This document shows positions 17,599 to 24,644 of a DNA stretch of 64,000 nt, in pieces. The position numbers and the translations under genes were made by a program. Each line of letters starts with the position of its first letter. The stretch's first letter is position 1. The stretch is taken from the NCBI GenBank assembly GCA_031395485.1, contig JANNUS010000009.1, forward strand, positions 1 through 64,000, written 5' to 3'. The DNA comes from UBA2336 sp031395485. GTDB lineage: Bacteria; Bacteroidota; Bacteroidia; Cytophagales; Cyclobacteriaceae. A model generated the notes under the pieces. That model was not told the origin of the DNA, did no database searches, and was given only the letters and a program-made list of their open reading frames with translations.

Positions 17599-18384
17599 AT
17601 GAACACATATCAATACCTGAAGTACAATGTTGAGAATGGTGTTGCCACCATAACACTCAATCGTCCCGATGTATACAATGCCCTCAACGATGAAATTACT
17701 TTTGAATATCAGGATGCACTAAAAGCTGTAGCGAAAGATGAAAGTGTGAGAGTGGTTGTTCTCACAGGCGAAGGAAAAGCTTTTTGTTCTGGGCAGGATT
17801 TGAAAGCGGCTTCAGGTGATCAGAAACGCTCGTTTTTGCAATCACTTAACAAACGGTACAATCCAATTATCATCGCCATGCGAACATTACCAAAGCCAAT
17901 TGTTTGCCGCTTGAATGGCGTTGCTGCTGGTGCAGGTTGTTCGTTAGCATTGGCTTGCGATATTATTGTGGCTTCCGAAGAAGCAACACTCATTGAAGTA
18001 TTTATCAATATTGGGTTGGTACCTGATTCGGGCTCAGCATATTTTTTGCCGCGCTTGGTTGGATTGACGAAAGCATTTGAAATGTGCAGCATGGGTACTC
18101 GCGTGAAGGCTACGGAAGCTTCGGCCATAGGGTTGATTAACAAGTCGGTTCCGGCAGATCAGTTAGATGCTGCTGTAAAATCCTATACCGATTATTTTGC
18201 AAATGCTCCTACTAAATCAATTGGCCTTATAAAAAGGATGCTTACAAAGTCTGCAACGTTTACGCTAGAGGAGATGCTTGAGTACGAAGCATATTGCCAG
18301 GAGATTGCGGGTAGCTCGCATGATTATAAAGAAGGGGTTGCAGCATTCCTTGAAAAACGCAAACCCAATTTTTTAGGAAAGTAG
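17599..18384 (+). CDS. Enoyl-CoA hydratase/isomerase, PaaG-like
   Basis: A 261-residue crotonase-fold enzyme. GEGKAFCSGQDL (about 59-69) and GVAAGAGCSLALACD (about 112-126) form the oxyanion hole; the block NIGLVPDSGSAYFLPRLVG, with Asp instead of the hydratase Glu, is characteristic of the PaaG-type isomerases that convert epoxyphenylacetyl-CoA or shift double bonds. No other phenylacetate gene is nearby, so the true substrate is uncertain. ATG start, 12 nt after the PAP2-like gene. Confidence 0.85.
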   Translation: MNTYQYLKYNVENGVATITLNRPDVYNALNDEITFEYQDALKAVAKDESVRVVVLTGEGKAFCSGQDLKAASGDQKRSFLQSLNKRYNPIIIAMRTLPKPIVCRLNGVAAGAGCSLALACDIIVASEEATLIEVFINIGLVPDSGSAYFLPRLVGLTKAFEMCSMGTRVKATEASAIGLINKSVPADQLDAAVKSYTDYFANAPTKSIGLIKRMLTKSATFTLEEMLEYEAYCQEIAGSSHDYKEGVAAFLEKRKPNFLGK

Positions 18385-18393
18385 ATCAACAAA

Positions 18394-19140
18394 TTAGAAT
18401 GCGGCCAATGTCAAGCCTACAGTAAAGTTTGTAATCTCTGCTCCGTCTGGCCCTTTTTTATCTTTAAAAAGAGGTGTGAGACTGTAATAACTGAAAACAG
18501 AAACGTTGCCAGCACCAACCCTCAATGAAACTCCATAACGGAAAGGATTTAGGTTATAGTTCTGTTTATCTTTTATTTTCTTTACTTCTCCATCCTGACT
18601 GTACTTAATTTTGGTATATGAGTCGTACAGGATGCCAACCTTAAAGCCTAACGATACTTTAAAACTGCGACCCGGATCGTCTGGGTTTGAGCTGAATCGG
18701 AACTCAACGGGTATGTCAAAATAGTTAGTGATAAGCCCAGACTTTTTAACTTTAATGCTGTTCGTAAAAAGGGAAGATACCGGCACCATTCTTAGTGTGT
18801 CGAATGGATTTGTCCCAGAAATGTAGCCTAAGGTACGATCATTGTTAAACTTATAGCGCTCCAATCCAAAACCAACACCTGGATGAACGCTGAACTTTGA
18901 TTTTCCCAGCTGATAATCATAATAGTAGTACACGTTGAGGGTGCGTGATCCAAAAATGCTTGTATTGAAACTCGCTGTTTCAGAGGGTACGTTAAAACCT
19001 AAATCGACTGCAAATGTGCCAGGGATGTTTGGGCGACCTTTTCTTTTTTCTATGGCTTTGGGTTCACTTTGAGCCATAACACCACTACTGAAGGCAATAA
19101 ACAAAACGAAAAACACAAACTTTCTAATCATCACACACAT
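18394..19140 (-). CDS. Outer membrane beta-barrel protein
   Basis: A 248-residue protein with a signal peptide ending at VMAQ (ATGs at 19140 and 19131 are both possible; the second gives a more typical start). The mature part has alternating aromatic strands (NVYYYYDYQLG, VHPGVGFGLERYKF, GVSLRVGAGNVSVFSYYSL) and ends GLTLAAF, as in small PorT/OmpW-like barrels of Bacteroidota. It is transcribed from a full-consensus promoter (19160-19190) divergent from tRNA-Arg. Role unknown. Confidence 0.75.
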   Translation of the reverse strand: MCVMIRKFVFFVLFIAFSSGVMAQSEPKAIEKRKGRPNIPGTFAVDLGFNVPSETASFNTSIFGSRTLNVYYYYDYQLGKSKFSVHPGVGFGLERYKFNNDRTLGYISGTNPFDTLRMVPVSSLFTNSIKVKKSGLITNYFDIPVEFRFSSNPDDPGRSFKVSLGFKVGILYDSYTKIKYSQDGEVKKIKDKQNYNLNPFRYGVSLRVGAGNVSVFSYYSLTPLFKDKKGPDGAEITNFTVGLTLAAF

Positions 19141-19159
19141 TTTAAGTAAAACGAAGGCA

Positions 19160-19190
19160 CAAAAATAGACTTTTTGATATGGGGTGCAAA
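19160..19190 (-). promoter_or_regulatory. Promoter of beta-barrel gene
   Basis: On the minus strand TTTG (19190-19187), 19 nt, then TATTTTTG (19167-19160): a perfect fit to the Bacteroidota housekeeping promoter. Confidence 0.7.
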
Positions 19191-19198
19191 GGCCATTT

Positions 19199-19229
19199 TT
19201 TGGTTGGGCAAATTAATTATTTACATTTG
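19199..19229 (+). promoter_or_regulatory. Promoter of tRNA-Arg
   Basis: TTTG (19199-19202), 19 nt, TACATTTG (19222-19229), 20 nt ahead of the tRNA 5' end: a perfect fit to the Bacteroidota consensus. Its -33 box is only 8 bp from that of the divergent beta-barrel gene. Confidence 0.75.
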
Positions 19230-19249
19230 CAGTCCAAAAATCAACAATT

Positions 19250-19322
19250 GGACCCGTGGCTTAATGGATATAGCATCTGACTACGGATCAGAAGGTTGGG
19301 GGTTCGACTCCCTCCGGGTCCA
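19250..19322 (+). tRNA. tRNA-Arg (anticodon ACG)
   Basis: 73-nt cloverleaf. The acceptor GGACCCG (19250-19256) pairs with CGGGTCC (19315-19321), discriminator A. The anticodon loop is CTACGGA between TCTGA/TCAGA arms, giving anticodon ACG (wobble A normally becomes inosine, reading CGU/CGC/CGA). The T arm reads GGGGGTTCGACTCCC. The 3' CCA is not encoded. Confidence 0.95.
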
Positions 19323-19325
19323 CTA

Positions 19326-19352
19326 AAGGCAGTTATACTAACTGCCTTTTTT
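19326..19352 (+). terminator. Terminator of tRNA-Arg
   Basis: Ten-bp perfect stem AAGGCAGTTA / TAACTGCCTT with loop TAC, then a T run, 4 nt after the tRNA. Confidence 0.85.
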
Positions 19353-19451
19353 ATTTGCCTAGAAGACCGTCTCTCAAACGGCTCAACTTCTAAAAGATTG
19401 CCTTAATTTACGATAGCCTGTAACCTTTCGATAAACCGTAGGTTTCCCTGT

Positions 19452-20027
19452 TTGAAGACACCTGATCTGCTTTTGGAAACACTAAATGACAACGCCTTGA
19501 TGCTGAAGGTAAAAGATGGCGACCTTGACAGGCTGGGCTTACTTTTCGAGCGCTATAAAAAGCCTTTGTTTGGCTTCTTCTACGGCATGAACAGGGATGT
19601 TGAATTGTGTGATGATCTGGTGCAAAATGTTTTCTTTCGGATATTGAAGTACCGTTACCTCTTTCGCGGAGAGGGCGACTTCAAAACATGGATGTTTCAC
19701 ATTGCGCGAAATGTGAACCACGACCATTACCGAAAAAATAAATTAAGTAAAACAGAATCAGTAGAGGCATGGAACGAACGATTAGGTCATACTGACATTT
19801 ATACCATGCAGGTTCAAAAAGATGAAGAATTGAAGATGCTTTCGCTAGCCATGGATCGGCTACCCGAGGATAAACGCGAGATTCTTTTGCTGAGTAAGTT
19901 TCAGGATAAAAAGTACAAGGAAATTGGAGAAATACTCGGGTGTAGTGAAGGAGCAGTAAAAGTAAAAGTTTTCAGGGCATTGCAAGATTTGAAAGTAGTG
20001 TATAGTCAATTGGAAAAACACATGTGA
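19452..20027 (+). CDS. ECF-type RNA polymerase sigma factor
   Basis: A 191-residue sigma-70 family factor with only regions 2 and 4. Region 2 spans about residues 25-95 (FERYKKPLFGFFYG, DDLVQNVFFRI, FKTWMFHIARN); region 4 spans about 125-180 (RLPEDKREILLLSKFQDKKYKEIGEILGCSEGAVKVKVFRAL). It starts with TTG at 19452; the next in-frame ATG is at 19500. The next gene begins 1 nt after its stop, and three genes downstream encode a membrane anti-sigma-like protein and two secreted proteins, so the operon probably answers an envelope signal. Confidence 0.88.
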   Translation: MKTPDLLLETLNDNALMLKVKDGDLDRLGLLFERYKKPLFGFFYGMNRDVELCDDLVQNVFFRILKYRYLFRGEGDFKTWMFHIARNVNHDHYRKNKLSKTESVEAWNERLGHTDIYTMQVQKDEELKMLSLAMDRLPEDKREILLLSKFQDKKYKEIGEILGCSEGAVKVKVFRALQDLKVVYSQLEKHM

Positions 20028-20028
20028 T

Positions 20029-20808
20029 ATGGAACAGGAGAGAATACAAGAACTGATCATGAAATATAATGAAGGGCAGGCCGATCCTTCTGAGATTGAA
20101 ATGATTGAGCAATTTATTGAGGAGGGAACCATTGAATTGTATCAACTTCATGAATTAAAATCCTTGGAGGAACAGGTTTTAAAAATCGAGTCACCAATTC
20201 CTTCATCCGGTTTAGACGATCGGTTCTATAAAATGCTGTCATCACAAAAAAGAGAAAGTAAAGGATTCTCTTGGGTTAATTTTTTTTCCTGGCCTGAATT
20301 AGCTCCCAAACTTGCTTTTGCTTCAGTAACATTATTGGTCGGTGTTTTGGTAGGGTATCTTTTTTTACCCGCTTCAAAAAGTACCAAAGAAGTAGCCCAA
20401 CTGGGTCAGGAGATTTCTGATTTAAAGGAAATGGTGATGTTATCGTTGCTGGAAAAGGAATCTGCTAGCGACAGATTAAAAGCTGTAAGTCTAACCAATG
20501 AGATGAGTGCCAGTGATAAAGTTACAACAGCATTGCTTCAAACACTTAATTATGATGAGAACATCAATGTACGGCTAGCAGCTCTGGATGCTTTAAAACC
20601 GTATGTGCGTGACGGTCGTGTGCGGGAAGAACTTGTTCGGTCAATCTCCTTGCAAGCGTCACCATTGGTGCAGGTTGCCTTGGCGGAGTTAATGGTTGCC
20701 TTACAAGAGAAATCTTCTGTGAAGGAGTTTCAAAAAATCTTAAAGAGTGATAAAACTCCGAAAGAAGTGAGAAAGAGAATTGAAGATGGTATTAAAACAT
20801 TAGTATGA
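20029..20808 (+). CDS. Putative anti-sigma protein with HEAT-like repeats
   Basis: A 259-residue single-pass membrane protein: a cytoplasmic helical N-terminus (about 1-80), one transmembrane helix (about 98-113, LAFASVTLLVGVLVGYLF), and an extracytoplasmic part with HEAT-like helical repeats (about 165-245, NVRLAALDALKPYV, SPLVQVALAELMVAL). There is no HXXXCXXC zinc finger. Position directly after an ECF sigma gene argues for an anti-sigma or sensor role, with the HEAT region as the signal-sensing part. This is inference from context. Confidence 0.65.
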   Translation: MEQERIQELIMKYNEGQADPSEIEMIEQFIEEGTIELYQLHELKSLEEQVLKIESPIPSSGLDDRFYKMLSSQKRESKGFSWVNFFSWPELAPKLAFASVTLLVGVLVGYLFLPASKSTKEVAQLGQEISDLKEMVMLSLLEKESASDRLKAVSLTNEMSASDKVTTALLQTLNYDENINVRLAALDALKPYVRDGRVREELVRSISLQASPLVQVALAELMVALQEKSSVKEFQKILKSDKTPKEVRKRIEDGIKTLV

Positions 20809-20809
20809 T

Positions 20810-21712
20810 ATGAAGAAGGCATGTATACTGTTACTCGTTATTTGTGTAAGTGTATCATTTTTAGCCGCTCAGATGCACACGGAAAAGATTTCGCGAGAGT
20901 TTACGTTTGAGAAGAAATCTCCCGACAATGCTTTAGTTATTGCCAATATCAATGGGGATGTGAAGGTTGTCAGTTATGAAGGTGATAAAATTTTGGTTGA
21001 AGTAACGATGACTATTAAAGCCAAAACAGAGGCACGATTGGAGAAGGGTAAGAAGGAAATCCAATTAGGTATTATTGACAGAGCCGATACAATCATTCTT
21101 TACGTTGACGGAACGTGTAGCTTGTTTTCTAGAAATCACAGAAAGAGTAAAGGTGACGATCGGTGGAATCGGAATTACACCTATAACAGGAGTAATTACA
21201 ATAATGATAACTGCAGAGAAGAATTTGATTACACACTGGATTTTGTAGTTAAAGTTCCGGCTTTCGTAAATATTTCAGTAAGTACGGTCAATGATGGAGA
21301 TGTTGTGGTTGAAAACATGAAGGGCTCGGTGGCCGCTAATAATATCAACGGAAGTATTCGTCTTACTAATTTGGTTCGCGAAGCCGATGCCAGTACGATC
21401 AATGGTGACGTGGATATTGTGTACGCTAAAAATCCAAAGATGAATTGCCGGTTCTATTCACTCAATGGCGACATCAATGCATTGTTTCAAAAGGGGCTTG
21501 CAGCGAACCTCAGTTTTGAAAGTTTTAATGGAGATTTCTATACTGACATCGAATCGTTAGAATCCCTTCCGCTGAAAGTAGAAAAAACCAATGAGGGAAA
21601 TGGAGTAAAGTATAAAGTAAATGGTAATCGCTATAAAATTCGAACGGGCGGTATTCTGCTAGACTTCGAGACATTTAATGGCGATGTTTATTTAAAGGAA
21701 AAATTGAACTAA
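20810..21712 (+). CDS. Secreted DUF4097 beta-strand repeat protein
   Basis: A 300-residue protein with a signal peptide (cleavage near SFLAAQ). The body is a DUF4097-type parallel beta solenoid with repeated INGD/FNGD turns: NINGDVKV, NDGDVVV, INGSIRL, INGDVDI, LNGDINA, FNGDFYT, FNGDVYL. Residues about 107-137 form a polar Asn/Arg/Lys-rich loop. It starts 1 nt after the HEAT-repeat gene and is followed by a paralogue. A surface or periplasmic role is likely; function not known. Confidence 0.8.
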   Translation: MKKACILLLVICVSVSFLAAQMHTEKISREFTFEKKSPDNALVIANINGDVKVVSYEGDKILVEVTMTIKAKTEARLEKGKKEIQLGIIDRADTIILYVDGTCSLFSRNHRKSKGDDRWNRNYTYNRSNYNNDNCREEFDYTLDFVVKVPAFVNISVSTVNDGDVVVENMKGSVAANNINGSIRLTNLVREADASTINGDVDIVYAKNPKMNCRFYSLNGDINALFQKGLAANLSFESFNGDFYTDIESLESLPLKVEKTNEGNGVKYKVNGNRYKIRTGGILLDFETFNGDVYLKEKLN

Positions 21713-21725
21713 AAATTATCAAAAA

Positions 21726-22571
21726 ATGAAAAGGCAATCAATATCAGTAATTATAACCATACTAGTTTGTATAGCGGGTGCTGTTTTCGCTCAGGGCGGA
21801 AATGAATTTTTGGTCCCCCTTACGGATCCAGCTAAGCGTGGAAAATTAAAAGCTCACCTCAACTATGGATCAATAACAGTTAAAGGAACAGCACGCAAGG
21901 ACGTATTGGTCAAATATAAATCCATTGCTGACGAGGATGAAGATCATGACCACGATGAAGACCACGACCGTGAGGAAGATAAGCCAAAATCGAAAGCTGG
22001 ACTCAAGCGTGTTGGTGGTGGGGGGATGGATCTTGAAGTAACGGAGAATAATAATACGGTTAAAGCAAGCTCTGATTCATGGAATAACAAGCTTAATCTT
22101 GAAATTGAAATTCCTTCCGGGTTTGACCTTGAAGTTTCAACGTATAATGACGGAGATCTGATTGTGACAAACATTCAGGGCGAACTTGAGTTGACTAATT
22201 ATAACGGTGAAATTACAGCTCTTAACATTTCGGGATCGGTGGTAGCTACAACTTACAATGGCGAGGTAAAGGTTACGTTCGATAAAGTCACCGAAGGGGC
22301 GCCTATGTCTTACTCAACTTACAACGGTGATATTGATGTTACTTTTCCGGCATCACTTAAGGCCACTATTAAAGTGAAAACAGAACAGGGCGATATTTAC
22401 TCGGGATTTGATGTTGATTTTAAGAGCAGCGGCCCGGTACAAAAGAAGGATGGGAAATCGGGCGTGTATAAAGTAACCATTGATGAGTGGAAGCGCGGTG
22501 ACATTAATGGTGGAGGTCCTGAGATTACGATGAAGAATTACAATGGAGATGTTTTTTTGAGGAAAAAGTAG
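21726..22571 (+). CDS. Secreted DUF4097 beta-strand repeat protein with Asp/His loop
   Basis: A 281-residue paralogue of the preceding protein: signal peptide ending GAVFAQ, then the same beta-solenoid turns (YNDGDLIV, YNGEITA, YNGEVKV, YNGDIDV, YNGDVFL). Residues about 69-85 form a very acidic, histidine-bearing loop (DEDEDHDHDEDHD) that could bind divalent metal. Last gene of the ECF operon, ending 12 nt from a convergent HD-domain gene. Confidence 0.8.
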   Translation: MKRQSISVIITILVCIAGAVFAQGGNEFLVPLTDPAKRGKLKAHLNYGSITVKGTARKDVLVKYKSIADEDEDHDHDEDHDREEDKPKSKAGLKRVGGGGMDLEVTENNNTVKASSDSWNNKLNLEIEIPSGFDLEVSTYNDGDLIVTNIQGELELTNYNGEITALNISGSVVATTYNGEVKVTFDKVTEGAPMSYSTYNGDIDVTFPASLKATIKVKTEQGDIYSGFDVDFKSSGPVQKKDGKSGVYKVTIDEWKRGDINGGGPEITMKNYNGDVFLRKK

Positions 22572-22583
22572 TGAGGAAGGAGA

Positions 22584-23171
22584 TCAAAGGTTGGTTGCAC
22601 TATTTTGAAGAATAACCATTGCTTTTGCCTTTAGTAAATTCAGATTAATATGTGGGATATTGGCATCTTTTGCCAGCTCATCCCACTTTCTTATTGTAAT
22701 ACTGACGTTAAATTGTGGGTCTAATTCAAACTGTTCAGCTTCGGAAGAAGTCATTTTTCCACCTTGGTATTCAAGCGTTCTTTTACTAGCATCACTTAAC
22801 TGATTGTAGTAATCCGGATTTTTGAACGTAAGGTAACGCTTAGCGGTCACGTGGGTTTCGACTAAACGCGCTATGGATTCAGGGAAACCTTTTTCACGTA
22901 AGTAATCCGCTCCAATTTTTTCGTGATTTTTTGTTCCAAAATCACCCATCGAATTTTGAGTATCACGAATCACACAAATATGGCCAATGTCGTGGAAGAA
23001 AGCGGCCAACACTATTTCATCATTAAAACCTTCCTGCAAGGCGAATTGAGCCGACTGCGACATGTGTTCTAGTTGAGATACGGGCTCGCCAATGTAATCC
23101 TCATCACCAAATTGTTCATAAAGCGAAAATACTTCATCTACAATTTGTGCTGGGTTGTGAATCATACTCAT
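22584..23171 (-). CDS. PhnZ-type HD-domain phosphonate oxygenase
   Basis: A 195-residue HD-superfamily protein closely matching PhnZ, the mixed-valent di-iron oxygenase that cleaves 2-amino-1-hydroxyethylphosphonate to glycine and phosphate. Visible matches: candidate iron ligands H36, H60, D61, H83, H107 and D164; H64 in HDIGH; K111 after HVTAK for phosphonate binding; and the substrate-gate pair Y26/E29 in DYIGEP. Starting at the second ATG (23165) puts Y24, E27, H34, H58 and D59 exactly on the PhnZ numbering as I recall it. The partner hydroxylase PhnY is not in the window, so the physiological substrate is open. Divergent from the PhnX-like gene. Confidence 0.82.
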   Translation of the reverse strand: MSMIHNPAQIVDEVFSLYEQFGDEDYIGEPVSQLEHMSQSAQFALQEGFNDEIVLAAFFHDIGHICVIRDTQNSMGDFGTKNHEKIGADYLREKGFPESIARLVETHVTAKRYLTFKNPDYYNQLSDASKRTLEYQGGKMTSSEAEQFELDPQFNVSITIRKWDELAKDANIPHINLNLLKAKAMVILQNSATNL

Positions 23172-23320
23172 TTTAGTTTATATGAAATTTAGTTTGTCAG
23201 TATGATAGATTGATATCCTCTGTTTTAACGAAGTATGAAGTTTTAAGGGGGCCGTAGTTTATAAGAAATTTTCAACTTTACTTGTGAACAGTTCAAGAAT
23301 GTTTAACTAAAAAATTCTAT

Positions 23321-24007
23321 ATGAATATTGAATTGGTCGTCTTTGATCTTGCTGGAACAACTGTTAAAGATAATCAGGATGTGCATACGGTTTTGCGAAA
23401 AGCAATGGCGCAATTTGGCGTTACAATTTTGCTGGAAGAAGCAAATGAAGTTATGGGTATTCCTAAACCAGTGGCTATTCGTTTATTATTGAAGAAAAAG
23501 GGGATATCGCCCATAGACGATAATCTTGTGGATGATATTCACGCAATATTTGTAGCCGATATGATTGATTTTTATCAACACAACGTGCGTGTAGAAGAGA
23601 AGAAGGGTGTAAGCTCAACGTTCAAGAGACTAAAAGAACTGAAAATGAAAGTTGCAGTGGATACTGGGTTTGATAGACCCATTACAAATGCCTTGTTAAA
23701 TAGAGTTGGTTGGCTGGCTGCCGGGCTGATAGATTGCAGTGTAACCAGTGATGAAGTTCTTCGTGGCAGGCCCTATCCAGATCTTATCTTTAAGGCGATG
23801 GAGTTAACCCACATTACGGATGCGAAGAACGTTGCCAAAGTTGGAGATACTCCTTCTGATCTTCAGGAGGGGAATTCAGCGGGTTGTGGTTTAGTTGTTG
23901 GTATTACTTCTGGTGCTTTTTCCAGAGAGCAACTCAGCTTAGAGCAGCATACTCATCTTATTCAAGAAATACCACAACTGCTGGAACTCATCGAATTTCA
24001 ACCGTAG
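23321..24007 (+). CDS. PhnX-like (phosphonatase-like) HAD hydrolase
   Basis: A 228-residue HAD hydrolase of the phosphonatase-like branch. The nucleophile motif is DLAGTT (D9, with Ala in place of the second Asp), the DxAGT form that distinguishes phosphonoacetaldehyde hydrolase relatives. In the cap domain, MGIPK places K49 where PhnX has its Schiff-base lysine (MGxxK). An arginine (R148/R150, RGRPYPD) precedes the acidic motif GDTPSD (D176, D180) in place of the usual HAD lysine. It is thus equipped to cleave a C-P bond next to an aldehyde, probably phosphonoacetaldehyde to acetaldehyde and phosphate. The exact substrate of this clade is not settled. Neighbours support a phosphonate pathway. 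Confidence 0.85.
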   Translation: MNIELVVFDLAGTTVKDNQDVHTVLRKAMAQFGVTILLEEANEVMGIPKPVAIRLLLKKKGISPIDDNLVDDIHAIFVADMIDFYQHNVRVEEKKGVSSTFKRLKELKMKVAVDTGFDRPITNALLNRVGWLAAGLIDCSVTSDEVLRGRPYPDLIFKAMELTHITDAKNVAKVGDTPSDLQEGNSAGCGLVVGITSGAFSREQLSLEQHTHLIQEIPQLLELIEFQP

Positions 24008-24018
24008 GTTGATTTATT

Positions 24019-24046
24019 GTTAACATATTGTTAACTTCATGTTAAG
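24019..24046 (+). promoter_or_regulatory. Three phased GTTAA boxes
   Basis: GTTAAC at 24019, GTTAAC at 24030 and GTTAAG at 24041, each 11 bp apart, one helical turn. They lie between the PhnX-like gene and the next gene, 14 nt before its GTG. They could be a protein-binding array; no protein is assigned. Confidence 0.3.
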
Positions 24047-24059
24047 TAATTAATATGAA

Positions 24060-24644
24060 GTGAAAGGAATTTTTTCGATCAGTGTTTGCTTGGTTGCGCT
24101 CACCAGTCTGTATGGTGGTGACCCAATTCAAAAATGGTATCAAGGCACAGTGGTACTGAGTAATCAGCAGGTTTTGGTAGGTGATATTTCGGTTTACCCC
24201 ACTTATGATTTGATCATGTTGCGAAGTGAAAAGGGGATTATGACTTTGGCAGCCAGTAAAATTAAAGCATTCTATTTTTACGACAGCGCAGCTAATATTA
24301 ACCGAAAATTTATTGCGTATGAGCATCCGGAATATAATTTTCCACAATATAAGTTGTATGAAGTTGTAGTGGTGGGCCCGATTCTTGTTTTACGAAAACA
24401 AGTGATATACTCACGTGGTGAAGACAATGCCAATGATTTTAATTATTTTATATTGTTTGAAAGCACATTGATTGAATTGCAAAAATTCAAAAGGTTGGTA
24501 TATCCGAAAATCGTAAAACAATCAAAAGAGCTTATTGCCCATATAAAACGAAATAGGCTCAATCCAAATCAAATGGGAAATGCCATTAAAATTATACAGC
24601 ATTATAACGGTAGTAGCATTCAAGCGGATCTGGCTATGAATTGA
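24060..24644 (+). CDS. Secreted protein of unknown function
   Basis: A 194-residue protein with a short signal peptide (VCLVALTSLYGG). The mature part is predicted mostly beta in its first half (WYQGTVVLSNQQVLVGDISVYP, YDLIMLRSEKGIMTLAASKIKAFYF) and helical near the end. No family is recognised. It starts with GTG at 24060 (an ATG just upstream meets a stop at once). It lies 52 nt after the PhnX-like gene on the same strand and overlaps the convergent DUF5690 gene by 11 nt. A role in the phosphonate locus cannot be shown. Confidence 0.6.
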   Translation: MKGIFSISVCLVALTSLYGGDPIQKWYQGTVVLSNQQVLVGDISVYPTYDLIMLRSEKGIMTLAASKIKAFYFYDSAANINRKFIAYEHPEYNFPQYKLYEVVVVGPILVLRKQVIYSRGEDNANDFNYFILFESTLIELQKFKRLVYPKIVKQSKELIAHIKRNRLNPNQMGNAIKIIQHYNGSSIQADLAMN

